From contig OZ024892.1 of the NCBI GenBank assembly GCA_964017195.1, positions 18,264,704 to 18,328,703 on the forward strand: a stretch of 64,000 bases of DNA, read 5' to 3'. Below the pieces are notes generated by a model. The model searched no databases. It was not told where the DNA came from and worked only from the letters and a program-made list of their open reading frames with translations. Positions within the stretch are counted from its first letter, which is position 1. Each line of letters begins with the position of its first letter. This document shows, one piece after another, positions 34,601 through 47,200 of the stretch. Both the position numbers and the translations under genes were made by a program. This DNA comes from Siderastrea radians (lineage: Eukaryota; Cnidaria; Anthozoa; Scleractinia; Rhizangiidae).

Positions 34601-36995
34601 GGTCATCTGGTTCAAAGGGCTCAAAAGGATGCATTGTCCCAACTGGTTATTGATCATGGTCCATGCGCTGACCCATGCAACTGGCTCAATTGACCATATC
34701 AAATGAGCAAACCGGTTTAAATGGCCCAACCATATCAAATGGCCCAACCGGTTCAAATGGACCACTCATATCAAGTGAGCCAACTGGTTCAAATGGCCCA
34801 CACCATATCAAATGACCCAACTGGATCAAATGATCCAACCAGATCAAATGCGGCAACCGGTTCAACTGTTCCAACCATATCAAATGACCCAATTAGTTCA
34901 AATAGCCCAACCATATCAAATGACTCAACTGGTTCAAATGGCCCAACCATATCAAATGACCCAACTGGTTCAAATGCCCCAACCATGTCAAATGAGCAAA
35001 CCGGTTTAAATGACAAAACCGGTTTAAATGACCCCACCAGATCAGATTTCTCAACCTGTTTAAATAGCCTTACCATATCAAATGACAAAATTATTTCAAA
35101 TGGCCCAACCATATCAAAATACCCAACAGGTTGAAATAACCCTACAAGTTCAAATGGCCCAACCATACAAAATAACGCAACCGGCTCAAATAAGCCAATC
35201 ATATCAAATAAACTCACCAGATCAAATGAACCAACCATTTCAAATGACCCAACCATATCAAATGATACAATCGGTTCAAAAGAGCCAACCATATAAAATG
35301 ACCCGACCAGTTCAAATGAGCCAAGAGGTTAAAATGACCCAAACACATCAAATGAGCCAACTGGTTCAAATGGCCCAACCATATCAAATGACTCAACCAG
35401 TTCAAATAACCCAACCATATCAAATGAGCCAACCGACTCAAACAAGCCAATCATATGAAATAAACCAACCAGATAAAAAGACACCACCCTATCAAATCAC
35501 ACAGCCATATCAAATAACGCAACAGGTTCAAATGACCCAACCAGTTCAAATGGCTCAACCATATCAAATAACCTAAACGGTTCAAATGACTAACCAGTTC
35601 GGATGGCCCAACCATTTCAAATGACCCAACAGGTTCAAATGACCCAACCATATCACATGACCGAACAGGTTTAAATGACCCAACCGGTTAAGGGGCCCAA
35701 CCATATCAAAAGACTCAACAAGTTCAAATGGCCCAACCATATCGAATAAGCAAACCAGCTCAAATAAGCCAACCATATCAAATGAGCCAACCAGATCAAA
35801 TGACCCAACCATATTAAATAATCCAATTGGTTTAAATGGCAAAACCATATGAAATCAAATGAGCCAACCTGTTCAAATGACCCAACAATATCAAATGACT
35901 CAGCTGGTTAAAATTGCCCAACCATATTAAATGACCCAACCTGTTCAAATGGCCCAGACATATTAAATGAGCCAACCGAATCAAATGACGCAGCCATATC
36001 AAATGAGCCACCCAATTGAAATGACCCAACCATATCAAATGAGCCAACCAAATCAAATGAATCATCTCGGTCATCTGGTTCAAATGGCTGAAAAGGATGC
36101 TTTGACCCAACTGGGTCATGATCATGGTCCATGCGTTGACACATGTAGCCGGCTCAATTGACTTAATCACATCAAATACCCAACCGGATCAAATGGCCTA
36201 ACCATATCGAATGACCCAACTGGTTCAAATGGCCAAACCATATCAAATGGGCCAACCAGATCAAATGACCCAACTGGTTCAAATCGCCCAACCATACGAA
36301 ATGAGCAAACCGGTTTAAATGGCCCAACCATATCAAATGACCCAACCGGTTCAAATTACCCAAGCAGTTCAAATGGCCCAACCGGTTCAAATGGACGAAT
36401 TATATCAAGTGAGCCAACTGGTTCAAATGGCCCACACCATATCAAATGACCCAACTGGATCAAATGATCCAACCAGATCAAATTGGGCAACCGGTTCAAA
36501 TGGCCCAACCATATCAAATGACCCAATAAGTTCAAATATCCCAACCATATCAAATGACTCAACTGGTTACAAATGGCCCAACCATATCAAATGACCCAAC
36601 TGGTTCAAATGCCCCAACCACGTCAAATGAGCAAACCGGTTTAAATGACAAAACCGGTTCAAATTACCCAACCAGTTCAGATTTCTCAACCTGTTTAAAT
36701 GGCCTTACCATATCAAATGACCAAACCATTTCAAATGGCCCAACGATATCAATTTACCCAACAGGTTGAAATAACCCAACCAGTTCAAATGGCCCAACCA
36801 TACCAAATAAGTCAACCGGCTCAAATAAGCCAATCAAATCAAATAAGCTCACCAGATCAAATGAACCAACCATTTCAAATGTCCCAACCATATCACATGA
36901 GCCAATCGGTTCAAATGGCCCAACCATGTAAAATGACCCAACCAGTTGAAATTAGCCAAGAGCTTAAAATGACCCAAACATATCAAATGAGCCAA
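31612..36995 (+). repeat. SatA between the non-satellite island and TE1 c
   Basis: Starts with the ATGACAAAACTGGTTTAAAT variant. It contains three landmark segments (about 33397, 34585 and 36055) and a local 54-bp direct repeat (34144-34197 and 34198-34251). The part from about 33250 onward recurs near-identically from about 56690. Confidence 0.95.
33397..33510 (+). repeat. SatA 'landmark' segment (representative of 15)
   Basis: A ~115-bp degenerate stretch recurs within SatA with the same wording: CTCGGTCATCTGGTTC, then AAAAGGATGCATTGACCC, AACTGGTTCATGATCATGG, TCCATGGGTTGACCCATG, and CGGCTCAATTGACTTAATC. It includes the palindromes CATGATCATG and CCATGG. Other copies start near 10160, 11950, 15471, 34585, 36055, 39247, 43849, 45927, 47795, 55813, 56833, 57969, 59437 and 62622; those at 34585 and 57969 lose the last part. 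Spacing to degenerate 18-mers is kept, so it probably came from SatA units that diverged and were then amplified together. Confidence 0.85.
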
Positions 36996-38028
36996 GGTAA
37001 TTTGGAAAACACGGAATGCCGGAATGCCGGAATGCCGGAATTCCCGGAATCCCGGAATCCTCGGAATAACTACAAAAACTACGAATTAAAAAATAAATTC
37101 ATAAAATTAAATTAAATTCATGACAGTTCCAAGTGTTGGCGCCTAGGACGTGCGCAAGATTATTACCATGCAACCATGACCTGCATTAAATACCGAAATC
37201 CTGGTTTTAAAACAGAATTGCACCTTACAGGCGTTGCTGGAAGGTTGGAAGGCGGACTTGTTCTTACAAATGAACTGTGACGGGAGCTTTGGGAAAGGTT
37301 TGGGCAAGCAATATTTTACTAGTTTTTGAGCATCATCAAACCAAACAAAATTGAAAACCCACAGTGAAATATACAGCGTGACAATACAACCTCTTAGGAC
37401 GAGTTGTTTTATTTCCTAACGAAACAATAGATAAATGACCCAAACAATGTCGCTATCCCTAAAAACAACAGTGGATGTGCTTTCAAAGGTCAATCAAAAT
37501 AGAGGGTTCTGAAAGCTTCGTGACCACTTGAGGCACAGTTGGTATTGTTAAAAAGAGTAATTTTTGTCCACGTTTACTGTTTTTGTGTATTTTACAAATC
37601 CGTTGCCGCTGACAGCTGTCAAATAAAAAAAAACTTGCCAATCTTTTGACCAGTTTTAAGTCCACAGAATTAAAGTTATTTTTAAAGCAAAATAATGAAA
37701 GGAGACGGGGCATTTGTTCAATATTTGTATTGGATTCCGAGGATTTCTGCCACGGGATATCAAATAAGAAGGGCGTTTATTCAATATAACGTCGGTGCAT
37801 TTTTTAAAAAAAAATTTATGTTCTCTGGCTGGGGCCAGAACATGAACAAACGTCCCCCCCCCACGAACCGTTAATTAATTTTAAATATTTATTTCATTTT
37901 CCCTTATCTTTTTAAATCCAATATGGATTTTTTTTTAATTTTTAATTTCTGTAGTTATTCTGAGGATTCCGGGATTCCGGGGATTCCGCGATTCCGGCAT
38001 TCCGGCATTCTGTGTTTTCCAAATTACC
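36996..38028 (+). mobile_element. TE1 copy c, complete, 1033 bp
   Basis: GGTAATTTGG to CCAAATTACC with AATGAGCCAA on both sides (36986-36995, 38029-38038). The left arm has three GGAATGCC units; the right arm has four GATTCC units, one preceded by CCGC. Near-identical to copy e, sharing bases that distinguish both from a, b and d (for example GGTATTGTT and CCACAGAATTAAAG). Confidence 0.85.
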
Positions 38029-40260
38029 AATGAGCCAACTGGTTCAAATGGCCCAACCATATCAAATGACTCAACCAGTTCAAATAACCCAACCATATCA
38101 AATGAGCCAAGCGGCTCAAATAAGCCAATTCAGATCAAATAAACCAACCAGATAAAATGACCCATCCATGTCAAATGACCCAACAGGTTCAATAACCCAG
38201 CCATATCAGATGAGCCAACCGGCTCAAATAAGCCTGTCATATCAAATAAGCCAACCAGGTCAAATGATCAAACTAGGTGAAATGGGCCAACCGGTCAAAA
38301 TGGCCCAACAATATCAAATGACCCAACCAGTTCAAATGGCCCAACGATATCAAATGACCCAACAGGTTCAAATGTCCCAAGCAGTTCAAATCGCCCAACC
38401 ATATCAAATGAGCCAACCGACTCAAATAATGCCAATCATATCAAATAAACCAACCAGATCAAATGACCCAACCATATCAAATCACACAACCATATCAAAT
38501 GATGCAACAGGTTCAAATGACCCAACCAGTACAAATGGCTCAACCATATCAAATAACCCAAGCGGTTCAAATGACCCAACAGGTTCAAATGACCCCACCA
38601 TATCACATGACCTAACACGTTTAAATGACCCAATCAGTTCAAGGGGCCCAACGATATCAATTGACTAAACCGGTTCAAATGGCCCACCTATATCGAATGA
38701 GCCAACCATATCAAATGAGCCAACCAGATCAAATGACCCAACCATATCAAAGAATCCAGTTGCTTTAAATGGCAAAACCATATCAAATCAAATGAGCCAA
38801 CTGGTTCAAATGACCCAACCATATCACATGACCCAACACGTTTAAATGACCCAATCAGTTCAAGGGGCCCAACCATATCAAATGACTAAACCGGTTCAAA
38901 TGGCCCAACCATATCGAATGAGCCAACCATATCAAATGAGCCAACCAGATCAAATGACCCAACCATATCACATAATCCAGTTGCCTTAAATGGCAAAACC
39001 ATATCAAATCAAATGAGCCAGCTGGTTCAAATGGTCCAATCATATGAAATGAGCCAAGCGGCTCAAATGACCCAACAATATCAAATGACTCAGCTGGTTA
39101 AAATGGCCCAGCCATTTCAAATGACCCAACCGGTTCAAATGGCCCAGACATATTAAATGAGCCAACCGAATCAAATGACGTAGCCATATCAAATGAGCCA
39201 CCCAATTGAAATTACCCAACCATATCAAATGAGCCAACCAAAGCAAATGAATCATCTCAGCCATCTCGTTCAAGTGGCTCAAAAGGATGCATTGACCCAA
39301 CTGATTCATGATCATGGTCCATTGGTTGACAAATGCAACCGGCTCAATTGACTTAATCACATCAAATACCCAACCGGATCAAATGGCCTAACCATATCAA
39401 ATGACCCAACCATATCAATTGACCCAACTGGTTCAAATGGCCAAACCATATCAAATGAGCAAATCGGTTTAATTGGCCCAACCATATCAAATGACCCAAT
39501 CGGTTCAAATTACCCAACCAGTTCAAATGGCCCAACTGGTTCAAATGGCCCAACCATATCAAATGAGCAAACCGGTTCAAATGGCCAAACCATATCGAAT
39601 GAGCCAACCATATCAAATGAGCCAACCAGATCAAATGACCCAACCATAAGAAATGACCCAACCGTTTCAGATGACCCAACCAGTTCAAATGAGCCAAGAG
39701 GTTAAAATGACACAACCATATCAAATGAGCAAATCGGTTTAATTGGCCCAACCATATCAAATGACCCAATCGGTTCAAATTACCCAACCAGTTCAAATGG
39801 CCCAACTGGTTCAAATGGCCCAACCATATCAAATGACTCAACCAGTTCAAATGGCCCAACCATATCAAATGAGCCAAGCGGCTCAAATAAGCCAAATGAG
39901 ATCAATAAGCCAACCAGATCAAATGACCCATCCAAATCAAATAATCCAATTGGTTTAAATGGCAAACTCATATCAAATCAAATGAGCCAACCGGTTCAAA
40001 TGACCCAACAATATCAAATGACCCAGCTGGTGAAAATGGCCCAACCATGTCAAATGACCCAACCGGTTCAAATGGCCCAGGCATATTAAACGAGCCAACC
40101 GAATCAAATGACGCGGCGATATCAAATGAGCCACCCAATTGAAATGACCCAACCATATCACATGAGCCAATCGGTTCAAATGGCCCAACCATCTAAAATG
40201 ACCCAACCAGTTGAAATGAGCCAAGAGCTTAAAATGACCCAAACATATCAAATGAGCCAA
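38029..40260 (+). repeat. SatA part of the ~3.26-kb TE1-SatA unit
   Basis: 2232 bp between TE1 c and d, with one landmark segment. The same SatA text in the same order follows TE1 copies b, d and e for at least the first ~0.5 kb, and e for its full length. Confidence 0.95.
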
Positions 40261-41278
40261 GGTAATTTGGAAAACACGGAATGCCGGAATCCCGGAATCC
40301 TCGGAATAACTACAAAAACTACGAATTAAAAAATAAATTCATAAAATTAAATTAAATTCATGACAGTTCCAAGTGTTGGCGCCTAGGACGTGCGCACGAT
40401 TATTACCATGCAACCATGACCTGCATTAAATACCGAAATCCTGGTTTTAAAAAAACAGAATTGCACCTTACAGGCGTTGCTGGAAGGTTGGAAGGCGGAC
40501 TTGTTCTTACAAATGAACTGTGGCGGGAGCTTTGGGAAAGGTTTGGGCAAGCAATATTTTACTAGTTTTTGAGCATCATCAAACCAAACAAAATTGAAAA
40601 CCCACAGTGAAATATACAGCGTGACAATACAACCTCTTAGGACGAGTTGTTTTATTTCCTAACGAAACAATAGATAAACGACCCAAACAATGTCGCTATC
40701 CCTACAAACAACAGTGGATGTGCTTTCAAAGGTCAATCAAAAGAGAGGGTTCTGAAAGCTTCGTGACCACTTGAGGCACAGTTCTTATTGTTAAAAAGAG
40801 TAATTTTTGTCCACGTTTACTGTTTTTGTGTATTGTACAAATCTGTTGCCGCTGACAGCTATGAAATAAAAAAAAACTTGCCAATCTTTTGACCAGTTTT
40901 AAGTCCACGCAACAAAAGTTATATTTAAAGCAAAATAATGAAAGGAGACGGGGCATTTGTTCAATACTTTTATTGGATTCCGAGGATTCCTGCCACGGGA
41001 CATCAAATAAGAAGGGCGTTTAATCAATATAACGTCGCTGCATTTTTAAAAAAAATTTATGTTCTCTGGCTGGGGCCAGAACATGAACAAAGGTCCCCCC
41101 CCCCACGGGCCGTTAATTAATTTTAAATATTTATTTCATTTTCCTTTATCTTTTTAAATCCAATATGGATTTTTTTTAATTTTTAATTTCTGTAGTTATT
41201 CCGAGGATTCCGGGATTCCGGGGATTCCGGGGATTCCGGGATTCCGGGATTCCGGCATTCTGTGTTTTCCAAATTACC
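40261..41278 (+). mobile_element. TE1 copy d, complete, 1018 bp
   Basis: Same ends and same flanking AATGAGCCAA. The left arm is the shortest (one GGAATGCC, then GGAATCCC), and the right arm the longest (six GATTCC units), so the arms vary independently. An AAAAAA insertion (TTTTAAAAAAACAGAATTG) is shared with copy f. Confidence 0.85.
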
Positions 41279-44200
41279 AATGAGCCAACTGGTTCAAATG
41301 GCCCAACCATATCAAATGACTCAACCAGTTCAAATAACCCAACCATATCAAATGAGCCAAGCGGCTCAAATAAGCCAATTCAGATCAAATAAACCAACCA
41401 GATAAAATGACCCATCCATGTCAAATGACCCAACAGGTTCAATAACCCAACCATATCAAATGAGCCAACCGGCTCAAATAAGCTTGTCATATCAAATAAG
41501 CCAACCAGGTCAAATGATCAAACTAGGTGAAATGGGCCAACCGGTCAAAATGGCCCAACAATATCAAAAGACCCAACCAGTTCAAATGGCCCAACGATAT
41601 CAAATGACCCAACAGGTTCAAATGTCCCAACCAGTTCAAATCGCCCAACCATATCAAATGAGCCAACCGACTCAAATAATGCCAATCATATCAAATAAAC
41701 CAACCAGATCAAATGACCCAACCATATCAATTCACACAACCATATCAAATGACGCAACAGGTTCAAATGACCCAACCAGTACAAATGGCTCAACCATATC
41801 AAATAACCCAAGCGGTTCAAATGACCCAACCATATCACATGACCCAACACGTTTAAATGACCCAATCAGTTCAAGGGGCCCAACCATATCAATTGAATAA
41901 ACCGGTTGAAATGGCCCAACCATATCGAATGAGCCAACCATATCAAATGAGCCAACCAGATCAAATGACCCAACCATATCAAATAATCCAGTTGCTTTAA
42001 ATGGCGAAACCATATCAAATCAAATGAGCCAACTGGTTCAAATGACCCAACCATATCACATGACCCAACACGTTTAAATGACCCAATCAGTTCAAATGGC
42101 CCAACTGGTTCAAATGGCCCAACCATATCAAATGAGCAAACCGGTTCAAATGGCCCAACCATATCGAATGAGCCAACCATATCAAATGAGCCAACCAAAT
42201 CAAATGACCCAACCATATCAAATAATCCAGTTGCTTTAAATGGCAAAACCATATCAAATCAAATGAGCCAACTCGTTCAAATGACCCAACCATATCACAT
42301 GACCCAACACGTTTAAATGACCCAATCAGTTCAAATGGCCCAACTGGTTCAAATGGCCCAACCATATCAAATGAGCAAACCGGTTCAAATGGCCCAACCA
42401 TATCGAATGAGCCAACCATATCAAATGAGCCAACCAGATCAAATGACCCAACCATAAGAAATGACCCAACCGTTTCAGATGACCCAACCAGTTCAAATGA
42501 GCCATGAGGTTAAAATGACCCTAACATATCAAATGAGCCAACTGGTTGAAATGGCCCAACCATATCAAATGACTCAACCAGTTCAAATGGCCCAACCATA
42601 TCAAATGAGCCAAGCGGCTCAAATAAGCCAATTGAGATCAATAAGCCAACCAGATTAAATGACCCATCCATATCAAATAACCCAATTGGTTTAAATGGCA
42701 AACCCATATCAAATCAAATGAGCCAACCGGTTCAAATGACCCAACAATATCAAATGACCCAGCTGGTGAAAATGGCCCAACCATGTCAAATGACCCAACC
42801 GGTTCAAATGGCCCAGGCATATTAAATGAGCCAACCGAATCAAATGACGCGGCGATATCAAACGATCCACCCAATTGAAATGACCCAACCATATCAAATG
42901 AGCCAAGCGGCTCAAATAAGCCAATTCAGATCAATAAACCAACCAGATCAAATGACCTATCCATATTAAATGACCCAAGAGGTTCAAATGAACCAACCAG
43001 TTCAAATGACCCAATCATATCAAATCAGCAAACCAGTTCAAATGGCCCAATTATAAAAAATGACCCAACCGTTTCAAATAACCCAACAAGTTCAAATGAG
43101 CCAAGAGGTTAAAATGACCCAAACATATCAAATGAGCCAACTGGTTCAAATGGCCAAACCATATCAAATGACCCAACAGGTTCAAATGTCCCAACCGGTT
43201 CAAATTGTCCAACAATATCAAATGAGCCAACCAACTCAAACAAGGCAGTCATATCAAATAAACCAACCAGCTCAAATGCCCCAACCAGATCAAATCACAC
43301 AACCATATCAAATGACGCAAAAGGTTCAAATGACGTAACCAGTTCAAATGGCTCAACCATATCAAATAACAAAAGCGGTTCAAATGACCCAACCAGTTCA
43401 AATGGCAAAACCATGTCAAATGACCCAACAGGTTCAAATGACCCAAGCATATCACATGACCCAACAGGTTTAAGTGACCCAATCAGTTCAATAGGCCCAA
43501 CCGTATCAAATAACTCAACCGGTTCAAATGGCCCAACCATATCGAATGAGCCAACCAGGTCAAATAAGCCAACCATATCAAATAATCCAATTGGTTTAAA
43601 AGGCAAAACGATATCAAATCAAATGAGCCAGCTGGTTCAAATGGCCCAATCATAGCAAATGAGCCAAGCGGCTCAAATAACTCAACAATATCAAATGACT
43701 CAGCTGGTTAAAATGGCCCAACCCTATCAAATGGTTCAAATGGCCCAGGCATATTAAATGAGCCTACCGAGTCAAATGACGCAGCCATATCAAATGAGCC
43801 ACCCAACTGAAATGACCCAACCATATCAAATGAGCCAGCCAAATCAAATGAATCATGTCGGTCATCTGGTTCAAATGGCTCAAAAGGATGCATTGACCCA
43901 ACTGGTTCATAATCATGGTCCATGGGTTGACCCATGCAACCGGCTCAATTGACTTAATCACATCAAATACCCAATCAGCATCAAATGGCCCAACCGGATC
44001 AAATGAGCCAACCATATCAAATGAGCCAACCGGCTCAAATGACCTAACCGGCCACTTCAAATAACCCAACCATATCAAATGACTCAACTGGTTCAAATGA
44101 GCCAATCATATCAAATAAGCTAACCAGATCAACTGAACCAACCAGTTCAAATGACCCGACCATATCAAATGAGCCAACCGGTTCAAATGGCCCAACCATA

Positions 44201-47200
44201 AAAAATGACCCAACCGTTTCAAATGACCCAACCAGTTCAAATGAGCCAAGAGGTTCAAATGGCCCAACCATATCAAATGGCTCAACCAGTTCAAGTGGCG
44301 AAACCAGTTCAAATGGCCCAACCATATCAAATGACCCAACCAGATCAAATGACCCAACTGGTTCAAATGGCCCAACCATATCAACTGAGCAAACCGGTTT
44401 AAATGGCCCAACCATATCAAATGACCCAACCGGATCAAATTACCCAACCAGTTCAAATGGCCCAACTGGTTCAAATGGCCCAACCATATCAAATGGGCAA
44501 ACCGGTTTAAATGGCCCACACCATATCAAATGACCCAACTGGATCAAATGATCTAACCAGATCAAATGGTTCAACCGGTTCAAATGGCCCAACCATATCA
44601 AATGACCCAATTAGTTCAAATAGCCCAACCATATCAAATGACTCCACTGGTTCAAATGGCTCAACCATATCAAATGACCGAACTGGTTCAAATGCCCCAA
44701 CCGTGTCAAATGAGCAAACCAGTTTAAATGACAAAACCGGTTTAAATGACCCCACCAGTTCAGATTTCTCAACCTGTTTAAATGGCCTTACGATATCAAA
44801 TGACCAAACCATTTCAAATGGCCCAACCATATCAAATTACCCAACAGGTTGAAATAACCCAACCAATTCAAATGGCCCAACCATACCAAATAAGGCAACC
44901 GGCTCAAATCAGCCAATCATATCAAATAAGCTCACCAGATCAAATGAACCAACCACTTCAAATTTCCCAACCATATAAAATGACCCAACCAGTTGAAATG
45001 AGCCAAGAGGTTAAAAAGAAGCAACCATATCAAATGACTGAACCAGTTCAAATAACCCAACCATATCAAATGAGGCAAGCAGCTCAAATAAGCCAATTCA
45101 GATCAAATAAACCAACCACATAAAATGACCCATCCATATCAAGTGACCCAACAGGTTCAATAACCCAACCACATCAAATGAGCCAACCTGCTCAAATAAG
45201 CCAATCATATCAAATAAACCAACCAGATCAAATGACCCAACCATATCAAATCACACAACCATATCAAATGACGCAACAGGTTCAAATGACCCAGCCAGTT
45301 TAAAGGGTTCAACCATATCAAATAACCAAAGCGGTTCAAATGACCCAACCAGTTCAAACGGCCCAACCATATCAAATGACCCAACAGGTTCAAATGACCC
45401 AACCATATCACATCACCCAACAGGTTTAAATGACCCAATCAGTTTAAAGAGCCCAGCCATATCAAATGACTCAACCATATCAAATAATCCAATTGGTTTA
45501 AATGGCAAACCTATATCAAATCAAATGACCCAACATGTTTAAATGACCCAATCAGTTTAAAGGGCCCAACCATATCAAATAACTCAACCGTTTCAAATTC
45601 CCCAACCATATCGAATGAGCCAACCAGCTCAAATAAGCCAACCATATCAAATGAGCCCACCAGATCAAATGACCCAACCATATCAAATAATCCAATTGGT
45701 TTAAATGGCAAACTCATATCAAATCAAATGAGCCAACCGGTTCAAATGACCCAACAATTTCAAATGACCCAGCTGGTGAAAATGGCCCAACCATGTCAAA
45801 TGACCCAACCGGTCCAAATTGCCCAGGCATATTAAATGAGCCAACCGAATCAAATGACGCGGCGATATCAAATGAGCCACCCAATTGAAATGACCCAACC
45901 ATATCAAATGAGCAAACCAAATCAAATGAATCATGTCATCTGGTTCAAATGGCTAAAAAGGATGCATTGACCCCACTGGTTCATGATCATGGTCCATGGG
46001 TTGACTCATGCAACCGGCTAAATTGACTTAATCACATCAAATACCCAACCGGATCAAATGGCCTAACCATATCAAATGACCCAACCATATCAAATGACCC
46101 AACTGGTTCAAATGGCCAAACCATATCAAATGACCCAACCAGATCAAATGACCCAACTGGTTCAAATGGCCCAGCTATATCAAATGAGCAAACCGGCTTA
46201 AATGGCCCAACCATATCAAATGACCCAACCGGTTCAAATTTCCTAACCAGTTCAAATAGCCCAGCCGGTTCAAATGGTCCAATCATATCAAGTGACCCCA
46301 CTGGCTCAAATGGCCCACACCATATCAAATGACCCAACTGGATCAAATATATCCAACCAGATCAAATGGGGCAACCGGTTCAAATGGCCCAACCATATCA
46401 AATGACCCAACTGGTTCAAATGGCCCAACCATATCAAATGACCCAACTGGTTCAAATGCCCCAACCATGTCATATGAGCAAACCGGTTTAAATGACAAAA
46501 CCGGTTTAAATAACCCCACCAGTTCAGATTTCTCAACCTGTTTAAATGGCCGTACCATATCAAATGACCAAACCATTTCAAATGGCCCAACCATATCAAA
46601 TTACCCAACAGGTTGAAATAACCCAACCAGTTCAAATGGCCCAACCATACCAAATAAGGCAACCGGCTCAAATAAGCTGACCAGATCAAATGAACCAATC
46701 ATGTCAAATGACCCAACCATATCAAATGAGCCAATCGGTTCAAATGGCCCAACCATATAAAATGACCCAACAAGTTCAAATGAGCCAAGAGGTTAAAATG
46801 ACCCAACCATTTCAAATGACTCAACCAGTTCAAATAACCCAACCATATCAAATGAGCCAAGCGGCTCAAATAAGCCAATTCAGATCAAATAAACCAACCA
46901 GATAAAATGACCCATCCCTATCAAATAATCCAACAGGTTCAATAACCCAACCATATCAAATGAGCCAACCGGCGCAAATTAGCCAGTCATATCAAATAAG
47001 CCAACCAGATCAAATGATCCAACCAGATCAAGTGGGCCAACCGGTTAAAATGACCCAACCAGATCAAATGACTCAACCAGTTCAAATAACCCAACGATAT
47101 CAAATGACCCAACAGGTTCAAATGTCCTAACCAGTTCAAATTGCCCAACCATATCAAATGAGCCAACCGCCTCAAATAAGCCAATCATATCAAATAATCC

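Larger units (their letters stand above)
33250..40600. repeat. Copy 1 of a near-identical ~7.3-kb segmental repeat (offset ~23.4 kb)
   Basis: SatA, TE1 c, SatA and TE1 d recur in the same order at about 56690-64000. Predicted peptides such as the 167-residue minus frame at 34789-35292 are the same in the other copy at 58171-58674. Differences seen are a 54-bp unit (present here), single bases (for example AAAGCAAATG against AAATTAAATG near 34573), and copy number in the TE1 arms. Confidence 0.85.
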
